Source: Phallusia mammillata
Lineage: Eukaryota; Chordata; Ascidiacea; Phlebobranchia; Ascidiidae
Assembly (NCBI GenBank): GCA_003260075.1
Contig: QLIY01000043.1
Span: 252,673 to 316,672 of the forward strand
DNA: 64,000 nucleotides
Reading direction: 5' to 3'
Both the position numbers and the translations under genes were made by a program. This document shows positions 50,164 through 61,500 of this stretch, in pieces; the stretch's first letter is position 1, and every line of letters starts with the position of its first letter. The notes under the pieces are model-generated. The model saw nothing but the letters and a program-made list of their open reading frames with translations. It was not told where the DNA came from and did not search any database.

Positions 50164-50915
50164 ATATGAATAAATAGTTTATTATTTAGCACTATTTATT
50201 TAGCACAACGATAACAACGAAATATAGTTAATACCTGCTTAATACGAAAGGCTCATTCATTGCAACATCCCAAACCACACACGATATCACAAGGTATCCC
50301 ATGTAGCTACGTGCTGCAGCCTGCAGCCTCCAATTTTGACATTGTTGCAAAAATTCCTAGCATGCATAATGACAACCTACCAAACAAGTTTGAAATTTCT
50401 GCACCTAACCTGTAGAAATCCACAAAATGCATTTCTAAAAATCTATAATACACAAAGACAATTAAACCTATTAATAGATAAAGTAACAATGCAAAAAATA
50501 ACCTTTTAAAACAATGCAGCAATTATTTTCCAAAACTTTGAATTTGTTATGATGTAATCAACCCCAAATACCTATCCTGTCATGTTCCAAACAATCATTG
50601 CATGAAATTATTTCCAAACAAAAGAGCAAAAGTCCAAGGGGGTAAATGTCAAGCGATGAACAATAAACCTAAAAACACAAAAATTATAAACAACATTATA
50701 ATTAGTATTGTAAAATAGTAAACAGTAGACAAAAATGTTACCTACTGCAACATACCTTCTCTTCTTCCTGACATGTATTGTTTCTTTTGCAGCTCCAAAT
50801 TTGGTGATGGCAGTTCACCTGGTTAAAGCGACAATCAATAAATAAACAAACGCGTACAATAACAATTTGTCTGGCTGATACAAAACGTACACTAAGCTCA
50901 TAATACAACACTCTT

Positions 50916-52112
50916 GAACGTCCTATACCAAACAAAACATCGTACTTGGGAAATAAAGCGATACTCAACGCTTGAAGCGTGTCTGTATTGGTTGCGTTCG
51001 AAAAAACTTTGACTTTAGAAATTTTGACATCATTTTAAATCAAAAGCATTTTATGTAGTCATAAAATTGGTAGTTACTATCTTTTATTTGTTTACGTTTC
51101 AAAACACAGCAGCCAATTTCTACTAATCTCATTAGTATTTTTGAATTTAGGGGTTTTGATGATATTGGATTTAAAAAACTGAAAAGCTGTTCACTTTCAT
51201 TCTATGACAAACGTAAAAATAGCTTCAACATAACTTTCCTGAACTTTTTTGCATTGCATTAAAATTCCTAAAACTAAATTCCTGAAATGTTGATCATGTT
51301 GACTGACGCTTTGCAATCCGATAGCCACGCCTCTGCCACACCCATACTTACATCAAACTCTGTCACGAAACGCCGAAATCGTGAGCGATAGCCGGGTTGA
51401 AAACACTGATCGAACGCCCTCTTGGCAAAACGTTGCTTCGCAGTTAAAGTCAATTCGAAATCGGCTGATCAAATTGCGATCTCCATGTACTTGTTTGCCA
51501 TCTAATTTAATGGTTCATAGTAGTGCGGGGGGGGGGGTGGTAGAAAACGCTCATCGAACGCCGTCGTGGCAAAAAGTTGCTTTGCAGTTAAAGTCAGTTC
51601 GAAATAGGCTGATTAAATTGCCATTTCCATGTACTTGTTTTTCACCTAATTTAATGGTTCATAGTAGTACGCAGGGTTTTTTTAAGGTTTGGTTTGGGTG
51701 ACCGCTAAGTAGTTTGGGGGGGGGGGGGGGGGGGGGGGGGGGATTATCGGTTGGATTTTCAAGTTGTTTCAAGGTTAAAGTAATTTGAATATTCCCTTAC
51801 GAAGGGCTTGGCAACTTGCCGTTGGTATAAGGCAGGGGTGGCCAAACTTTTTTACCAGAGGGCCAGATTTGCAACTGTCTGGGGGGGGGGTTTAAACGTC
51901 CTATACCAAACAAAACATCGTATTTAGGAAATAAAGCGATACTCAACGCTTGAAGCGTGTCTGTATTGGTTGCGGGGGGGGGGGAACTAGTACGACTGTT
52001 TATAAAACTTGTCAAAGAATATTATCGGTTGGTTTTTCAAGTTGTTTCAAGGTTAAAGTAATTAGAATATTCCCTTACGAAGGGACTTGGCAACTTGCCG
52101 TTGGTATAAGGC
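50916..52112. repeat. Complex duplicated region with four G runs
   Basis: G runs at 51527-51537, 51716-51742, 51881-51890 and 51974-51984. Block 51395-51526 recurs at 51538-51670; 51743-51830 recurs at 52020-52111; 50916-50995 recurs at 51895-51973. The small piece 51891-51973 looks like a misplaced contig fragment of the 50.9-kb sequence. Confidence 0.82.
51833..51880. mobile_element. hAT-type element 5' end, cut by a gap run
   Basis: CAGGGGTGGCCAAACTTTTT is a typical hAT end. It begins within copy A of a duplicated block, after GTTGGTATAAGG, and is cut off by the G run at 51881. Copy B of the same block (ending near 52112) continues without it. Confidence 0.6.
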
Positions 52113-52391
52113 TAACATTACTAAGATACAAGTTCACCCTTGTACCCAAACGGCAGTGCGCCATACTGGGTATATGTGTCTGTAATCATACGACAATACA
52201 TTAGAATATTGCATTGTGACATAGGAACGTGTGATCACGTGTGCATTGATTTTTTGGGGAAATTCTGTGTGTGGTTAAAATCAAATGTCATTAAATTGCG
52301 TATTCGTTACCTAAACTTGCCATACTTTTATACATTTTTCTATCAGCCTAAATATTTTGTTCTATCACATTTTTAATACTTATAAAAATAT

Positions 52392-53458
52392 CATCCGTGC
52401 CATCAGAACGTTTTACCTGAATTTACGCGCTTTGTATTAAAAAGTCACACATACAACATTAGCGAGAAACTATCAATCTGGAATTAGAGTTAACGAGACA
52501 ATAAAGTAATTGATGACGAGATTTGATGTAACACACACACACGATAATCTAGGCATGAAAAAACAGCAACTGGAATTAAATAAAAGCACAAAAAATATAA
52601 AAACAGCGGAGAAAGCATAGTAAAAATCACACAGTTTAATTGTCGTCTTCAGTGTTTGCATACTAAAAAACATGTTCGTTTTATTTTAATGTAAAAACAA
52701 CAGTTCTATTGGCAAGGGATGAACCAATAGGAGCCAAAACCCGAGTACTCGGTACCGCTGTTTTTGATACTCGGTGCTCGGCCAAGCAGTTGCACGAACT
52801 GACCTGAGCATTAAATTTGCATTTTCATATCTTACTAACATGGAATATGAAAGTGTTTAAAAGGATATCCAAGAAAAGTGACTTTTTTAATGTGTTAGGT
52901 GGAAAAGGGGGGGGGGGTGGACCGTTTGCATCCGTGCCATCAGCATGTCCGGCTTTTATGGTTTAATCTGAATTTACGCGATTTGTATTAAAAAGTCACA
53001 CACACCACATTAGCGAGAAACTATCAATCTGGAATTAACGTTAACAAGAGAGAAAAACAATTAATAAAGAGATTTGATGTAAAACACACACATGATAATC
53101 TAGGCATAAAAAAACAGCAACTGGAATTAAATAAAAGCACAAAAAATATAAAAACAGCGGACAAAGCATAGTTAAAATCACACAGTTGAATTGTCGTCTT
53201 CAGTGTTTGCATACTAAAAAACATGTCCGTTTTATTTTGATGTAAAAACAACAGTTCTAATGGCAAGGAATGAACCAATAGGAGCCAAAACCCGAGTACT
53301 CGGTACCGCTGTTTTTGATACTCGGTGCTCGGCCAAGCAGTTGCACGAACAGATCCGAGCATTCAATTTGCATTTTCATATCTTACTAACATGGGATATG
53401 AAAGTGTTTGAAAGGATATCCAAGAAAAGTGACTTTTTTAATGTGTTAGGTGGAAAAG
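52392..53458. repeat. Gap-like G run with about 520-bp duplicated flanks
   Basis: Copies about 52392-52906 and 52929-53458 around 11 G (52907-52917), with many substitutions; both lie 3' of the pseudokinase gene and carry no gene. Confidence 0.9.
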
Positions 53459-53673
53459 CGCGTAGTAGTGGGGCTTGTACAGCTTAATACACCGCTTGAA
53501 AGAGCTACACAACTGAGGGAAGGGGACCCTGAAAAGCTACAAAACTAGCGTGGAATTGGGATTGTTTGTGACGTCACAATGCACTATGCATTAACGTGAG
53601 ATGATCAGGGTTCGACCAAACAGAACATTTGCAGTCTTGGTCCATCGCTTCCCTATTTGGCATATTGGATAGA

Positions 53674-55233
53674 TCATGCTCGGTAAATTGGTACCAGGTT
53701 TTGATCACCCACTGTAGAACGAGGGGGCTGCATTCCTCGAGAAATAGTGGCAATCTCCTGTAACATACCACTGTTGCTGGTTGGCAACATTCTCATAAGA
53801 GTATCTCTTATTTTACTTAGTTCGGCCCCAGCCATACTCTGCTGTACAACATTGTCAAGCAACCCCATTATCTGTTTGTCTTGTTTAGTTGCACTCGGGT
53901 CCCTTAGGGGCTTTTTCTTCCCAAAAATGGGGTCCAAATTCCGTGACACCACGACTGCCATCATACCCCCAAGAACAGCCCCATTAATATCACCCCTAAT
54001 TTCACTACTGTCGGTTTCAAAGTTGCTAAACTTAAACGTAGCCAGCTTGCAGTGGAGCTCTGGCGTAAGCATGACGTCATCGATGCATGGTTGGCTGACT
54101 GGCAGACGAGGCTTGGTGCTGAGAAAGACCAAGGCTGATGCAATGTCGAGGCAAAATCGGAGTTTTATGGTTGCTGCGATGTGTGGGATTTGGAAGAAGT
54201 CGCCTTTCTGTTCAGTGAGAAGCTTCACCAGGCTTCCACCACCCATAAACTCGGTTGCTACTCCTATGCTGCCCTTCCACAGTGTGTAGCCAATGACTCG
54301 TACTAGGTTGTTGTGACCGTTGATGTTGAGCAGTTCTATACCTCGAGTGATTCTGAAATCCCCAAAAATGTTTTGTTAAAAGGAGGTGATAACTAACTTT
54401 AAAAATTTGGTGCAGTAATACATGTATTTTCCGAAAATACTTTTTTCATCGCACGATTGCCAAAAGTTTTTCAATTGTTGACGACAGAATTGGATAGGAT
54501 CAAACCTATTACTTTTTTTCTTCAGATAGATTATAAAGAAGCATAAAAAATCACCTGCGGAACATACAGTAAACCTAGGTTAATCCAGGCCCGTTTAGAC
54601 CAAAACATTTTGTCCGAATTATGCGAAGATCCGGATTGACCAAGGTTTGCTGTACTAGTGGTACACTGAACCAAAACCGAATAATTTGAATAGTCTTTCG
54701 CAATAATTTTTTGCATTCAAAATACAATCTATTCAGTCGAACGTTTTGGCCAAAGGAACTTTGATATATTACAAAGCATGAAAATGGGGGGGGGGAAACA
54801 AAAACCGAATAATTTGAATAGTCTTTTGCAATAATTTTTTGCATTCAAAATACAATCTATTCAGCCGAACGTTTTGGCCAAAGGAACTTTGATATATTAC
54901 AAAGCATGAAAATATCTATGACAGGTAAACGTAGGTAGCACGTATGATCACGTCATCGAATTACGTCACTGAAACCAAACAAAATACCCACAACAGCAAG
55001 ATTATTTGACAATTTCAACCACCAACTGTTGTTCTAACTGTTAAATCAAAATTTACGCACGGTTCCAAGCAGTACTGAAGTTCCTCTTGGCTTCCATTCA
55101 TCTGTTTGCATTTCACAACTACATCTCCACGTGTTTTGTGGTAAGCACGCCTTGCTATGGATATTCTGCCCTCTCCTATCACATTCCCTTTGCTGCATAG
55201 AAGCTCGTTGGGCCATAAAAATGATATCATGGT
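53674..55233 (-). other. Pseudokinase domain of the right-edge gene
   Basis: Two exons (55233-55061 and 54352-53674) encode the whole kinase-like domain. Two donors lie together at the end of the first exon (GTGCGT and GTAAAT). Only GTGCGT, at phase 2, keeps the downstream frame open, and it yields a continuous N-lobe. Kept features: GEG-type glycine loop, VVVK lysine, a hydrophobic strand with EFMGGGSLVKLL, and the helix E-like KLRFCLDIASALVFL. Altered features: the alpha-C Glu position appears to be Gly (ITRGIELL), catalytic HRD is VSQ, the Asn of the catalytic loop is Asp, and DFG is TFK. About 120 residues follow, including a Gly/Met/Val-rich stretch and a polar tail. A scaffold or allosteric role is the usual inference for such domains. 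Confidence 0.75.
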
Positions 55234-57397
55234 CTACATGAAAAAATGAACCAAATTTCTTTAGCGTATGTCCAACCAGAAAGGTTGCCCAAGCAACATA
55301 AACGGTTTTATATAATGTTTACAGCACAGTTTATAACGTACTCTTAGCAAAATAAATAAAATAAAGGCACTTACTACACAGTCGTCATTCTGATTAACTG
55401 CAAAGTTTTCCAAAGATGAAATTGTTTGAATTGACTAAAACATAAAATGTGTAACTATAGAATGTGGCGTATATATTTGCAACTGCTATACATGTAATTA
55501 TCATTTGTTGAAGTTACAGCAGATATAAATTTGTTATCCAATTCTCTCCCTGGCATTTGATGACAAATGTTTCCTATATCAAAAGTTTGCCATTATTTTT
55601 ATCTTTGACAATCAGTAGCATGTTTTAGTAGTAAAAAAGAAAACAAAATTTTATAAATAAAAAAATAATCACACTTACAGTTCTCATTTCAAAAATCTTC
55701 AGGAATCTTTCCCTAGCTAATTTTAGATTTCTTTTTATTTCTGGGTTTTCCTTGATAACTTTTTTGCTGACACTTGATTTCAGCATCGCTGATGTAGAAG
55801 AAGAATCGTGCAAGGCATCAAAGTCGTCTATTGTTTCGACATTGGAAATCTAGATGGGAAAAACTGTTGCGGCAACTGCTTAAAAACACAGTCAAAAACA
55901 TACAGATTTCTGTCAAAGAGTTTCAACTTATTAAAAGCACTGCTAAAATATATAGCCTATGGAATTAATAATAGTTATCAAAAAAAAAAATATTTGAAAC
56001 ATCGTTATAGCACAAACAGATACAAAGCATTAACAAGTTCTGAAAAATAACACAAATATATATTTGCCATTAAACAACAGGATCATCGGTTTCAGTACTT
56101 GTACCTTGTTTTTTTTGTTAAACATTTTAAATATTCAATTTATTCAAAGCAAAAATCTTTTGCATTATATTGTCTGTGAAAGATTCCTTATATGTGAAAG
56201 TGTTTCACCCAAAATTTGTGTTAAGAAGTAATATACCATTATTTCAGATATATTCAATTTTTGTGCTTATGGCCTTGTGTTTACCTAATATCAATAACAT
56301 TTGATTTCTGCAAATGTTTTGAAACAGAATGTAAATCTACTTTTGAGTGATACAAAACAATTAAGAATCAAATGTTGTTTAATATGTTGAGAAAATACAT
56401 ACATACCCCATTGTCCATCAACTCATCATATCTGGATGAAATCTGCCTCATCCCTTTCAGAAGTCTAATTTCCATCTTGTTCTGCAATTTAAGTACTATA
56501 TGTTAAACTGGAAAACCTATTCATAGAATTAAGTACAGCTACTTTATACAAACCTAGATTTTTTTTTTCCATGGTTTTCATATTAAAACATTATTTCATC
56601 TTACAAGGTTGCACAAATTTTATTTTTTTATAAGAAAAGTACTAACTTTAAATATCAAACGGGGGGGGGGTCAGACCTAGATTTTTTTAATAATTTTTCC
56701 ATGGTTTTCATATTAAAACATTATTTCATCTTACAAGGTTGAACAAATTTTATTTTTTTATAAGAAAAGTACTAACTTTAAATATCAAACAAAATATTTT
56801 GATAAAAAACAGTACAAAATAAAAATTTGAAAATTTAAATAAAAAATTATAGGCACCTTAAAAAATGTTTCAAGATAGCGTGATTCTTCTTTAATTTTAT
56901 CCTCCAGTCTACTTTCTAACATTTCTTGATCGTTTTCATTTTTCCAATCCTCTGATTGTTTTAGAAATTCTATTGCTCTTTGTGAGCCTTTTTGATGAAG
57001 AGTTTTAAATTGTTCATTTCCAGTTAAATCGTCCTTCACCAAAAAACACAATATTATCATTTTGTAAAACTTGACAAGTTAGTGAAATTTATCGCAGCTA
57101 ATAGTTGTTTAATATTTACGAAGTTGAAATTTTATATTTTAAACTGTAGTTTTATTATCGCTAATATGAAAAGGTGTAAATTGGTTCAGAACCTTTTGTT
57201 ATCGTGAAATCACCAAGAGTGTCGTGAAATCATAATTGTATGACATAACAACAAGTTTATTTAGGTATGCTTTAGGTTTTCTGTTTAACCTTTCTTTAAA
57301 ATTGTTCCTGTGAAGAAACTTGCAAATTACACAGACAGAAAAAGTTTGATGATCAGACAATAAAACATGCAATTTTATTTAAAAATAGTATGTTTAT

Positions 57398-57479
<82 letters not shown>

Positions 57480-58530
57480 AACTTGTTTTTTAGTTTGAAA
57501 ATAAATGTGTATAAATGATATAGCAAACTGTAAAAAAAACTTATTGTTCTTACCTTAATGGCTGTTTTGTAGCAATGAATGCATTCCAGTAACAATACTT
57601 TAACTTCTCTCTGCATGTAATAACCAATAGGTCATACACAGTAATGACATCAGTACAATACATTACTACTATGGCCACAAAACACACTTTAACAGTTTTT
57701 GAAACCTTTTCTGTGTTTTGCTGTTCTATTTTCTTCCACAGTTTTTTCTTTTCTTTGGGTAAGTATTCATTCATCAGTTTTGCGCAGTAGGTTTTAAACA
57801 TCCCGTTCCGTTCAACTCCAAACACTTCATCTTCTTCCAATTCCTTGCGCATCTTTTGGGCAGCAACCGTTTCTTCAGTACAAAACTTTTCACGACTGGT
57901 CAGCTCTTCAGACCGGTCCTAAAAATCAAAAGATGTTTGTTTGTCTCACTTTGTCTCAGTTGGCGGGCAATGTCTGAATGTGTTATGATCACTAAAAGCC
58001 CACTGTCAAGCTGCTGGTCTATATTGCAAGTTTGTTAAATCTTTTTTTTTATTGCATGTTTTTAGTAAATGGGCTTCAACTTGTTTTAGCCCAGCTTTTA
58101 CTGGGTTAGAGCAATGCTGAATAAGTTTCTTGCTAAAGGAAACAAAATGATAGAGACAGGAGCAGAACTCACAATTTTTCGAACACATGGCAGTTGCCCT
58201 AGCCCAGTGGTTCTCAACCCAGGCCATCAGCCCCCAAGGGCACCAGAAACACCTACTAAAACTCAGTGAGACATTTTATTTTATAATGCGCAGAATTGAG
58301 TGTGTGCAAATATCTTTATTCCCTAACATTCTTTGTCCATATTGAGGTTTGTCAGCATTAAAGTTTGTTGTTTCCTCTATTTGACTTGTTTAAAGCCAAT
58401 ATTAATACTGAATTTCAACACGAATTTGCCATTTACATTTTTTGCAGGGGGGTACAGATCTTACATTGTTATTTAAAGGGGGCACAAGGCCCAAAACATA
58501 CATTTAGGGGACCACAGTCCATGAAAGGTT

Positions 58531-58591
<61 letters not shown>

Positions 58592-61500
58592 CACAGTCCA
58601 AGAAAGGTTGAAACGGAAAATGCCAAATAATCGCACAAGGGCAACATAATGGCTTAACTTTTGCTCAGAGTCAGAGCAATTTTACACTTGAATTTAAGAG
58701 AGTTGTTGAGTTGAAACTGGAAAATTTTAACCAACTCCAAGAGATCAAAAACAAACCAGGTTTTGACTTTCAACAACAGAATTCTGGCATTGCAACATGA
58801 ACTTTTTTAAACCAATCAAAATTTTAAGTAAAGATAATGCTCTGTACAGTGTATACTTATACGAAATATTGCATAGATTTGCCAACTATCCCGCTATACT
58901 GAAAACATGTCATTTTAAACTGTCAAATATTTACCATAATATGTTTGTTGTATTTCTCGACAATCTCTTTCAGTCTCTCTTCCAACTTGGCTCGATATTC
59001 TTCCTAGTCATCACAAATAAATATGGGTAAGCATTAGAATTTTTTTACTTTACAAAAAATTACAAATTAACAAATAGTTACAAACAAACAAAGTTTATTA
59101 TTTTGTAATTAAATTTTGTTGACTTCTGTAATCGCTTTTTAAACACTTTAAAAATAAGTCTCTGATAAAATTCTTTGATGGATCCAAATCATTTTTAAGT
59201 TAAAAACAAAAAAATGGGGAAGATATATTAAACACAAGAATTAAAAAAACATAGTTTTCAACTTCAAAAATTAAAATACTGGTGGCAATATGTAGCAGTA
59301 AATAAGAAAATAAAACAGTGTAGACAAATATGAATAATGACATATTCCATTTAATGTATAAAGGGTTGTGAATCCAAGCCTATTATTTGTTGAGCAAAGA
59401 CTATATGATATTCCCTGTACTCGTTAATTGCTTAAAACGAATAAATCAACAATTGAATGAATAAACACCTCACCTCAAACTTTTGATTTCTAATATCATA
59501 GCATTGTTTCAGGAGGTTAAGTTTTTCCTTCAGTTCAGCGAAGTAAGCGTTATACACTGGATATTTATTCATGCTTTCAGTTGAAGACTGGAAAGTTTGA
59601 AAAACTGACACAACTGTTTCAGTGTGAAGTTTTTTTAATTTTTCCTCAGTGAACCACCTATTGCAACGAACCTATAAAAAATGGAAAAACTGAGCATTGC
59701 TAGTAGAGGAGACTCTTTATTATTCCACATAATTTTACAATTTAACAGTAGCACCGTCTGAGTGTAAGTAAGTGCTTTATTGGCCTGTAAGGGCTGCCAT
59801 CGACTTTTGAAACCAAAAATAAGGACAACCGAAAAATTAAATTTTTATGCAAAATGAAACAAACGTTTTTGAACAAATTTTTGCATTTATATGAGCCATG
59901 ACATATTATTTGCAATATTTTGGCCAGACACAATCTGTTCCAGCAACTCGTTGTTTGTAGAAAATACTTCATGCATCTCACAACAGGCCGGGTCTAGGTT
60001 CACTTCTGTACTTGTAGCAGGGACTTGACTATAGTAATTGTTGAAAATAAGACAAAATAAGGACTACAGTAAAAAAAAATAAGGACATTTCTTAGAAATA
60101 AGGACAATGAACTTTTCTACGACATAGCCTTTCAAAATAAGGACAAATCTTAGAAATAAGGATGGTATGGCAACCCTGGGGGGGGGGGTAATGCATATCC
60201 AGGGGACAAGAGAAACTTCAAATGAATTTTTTTTAATGTATTTGGGTCACGACAAAAATGTTTGGGAATACTGCTCTAATAGTTTAAAATAAAATGATTT
60301 GATTTTCATTTATTTATTTAATAGTTACATAGAAAGCTATCTTAAAATTGTAAGACATAGAATTATTTCAGCCAATGAATTGAAGATAAAGTAGCATACA
60401 TCAAAAAGTTTTGCAGTACATTTTTTACTACATTATCACCTCGATAAACAATTCATAAGGCTCTTGGACAATAAAATGCTGGTCAAATGACATGATTTGA
60501 CCTTTAAAGGGCCTGTGTAGCTTAGGAGAGTGTGCACGGCCTTAAAAGGTTCCTGTCATTGGTTCAAATCCCACGGCAGGCTAGTTTTGGTAGTCTATAC
60601 TTTGCCATATGTGGGAATGTTTGGTGACGGCTGATTGCGATAATGCTTTCAATAGGCCTGGCATACTATGATCTACTTGATAAACAAGCTACTGATAATC
60701 AGAAAGCACCATATACACAAATAAAGTTTTCTGAAAACAGTAATTTGTTCAAGTAATTCAGCGTGAATCCACTAAATCGGTCGCTGAACATTATTTTTTT
60801 TCTGAAAACAAATGTATTCCGCTTTTATAAGCATCATTAATGAATGAAAACAAAAGAAAAAATATAAAAAGCGGGATATAACCAATTTTTTTTTTCCGTA
60901 AAACAAATAAAATACAGGAACCAAATTAGTGGTTTTCACAGTGAATTTTGTTGATCTGATTTTAATGACCCTGAATCGTCGCAGTTGCTTTACTTGAAAG
61001 GAGATTTCGGTAATAAGAAAAGATTAACAGTATTGTAGTTTAAGAAAATAGATACTTACATCCATTATTTCCTGATATTTGTCGACACAAATCTTCACAA
61101 ACATGTTGAACCGATAATTAACAGTGTGCTGAAAAACACAAACAAATGTTTTTTTTGTTCCAAACCCAAATGTTTGTTAAATAAAAAGAGCATGCTGACT
61201 TACTGAAAAACTAACTAGTTTTTCATATCGCCGCCGATGAGCCTTTCTCAGTCTATCGTGTAGTTTCACCAACTTTACTTTAAACGATGGATCATCCTTT
61301 TCTTTGGTGGAAAAGGAATTCATGAAATGCCCAACTGCACTGTCTCTCGCCTTTCTTTCAACCATCCAAAACACTTCTTCATCTGGCCAATGGACATTCT
61401 GAAAATCGTCATGAGTTAATGTTATTTTTTGAAATGCTACTGGGACCAAAAGAGATGAGATAAAACAGCAGGTGTTGTGTTTGGCCAAGTGACAAGTACT

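Larger units (their letters stand above)
49230..53673. other. Intergenic, heavily duplicated
   Basis: Between SLC10 copy 3 and the right-edge gene. Dominated by gap junctions and duplicated blocks; no coding sequence supported. Confidence 0.5.

Noticed and set aside
51381..51701. 106-codon frame with an internal repeat
   Set aside because: The internal repeat is the duplicated contig end on either side of the G run; no independent coding evidence.
53747..54289. 180-codon plus-strand frame
   Set aside because: Shadow of the pseudokinase exon, whose minus-strand frame has kinase-fold residues and fits neighbouring exons.
55057..55062. Alternative donor GTAAAT at the end of the first pseudokinase exon
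   Set aside because: It leaves phase 0, which would put the next exon out of frame; the adjacent GTGCGT donor keeps the kinase frame.
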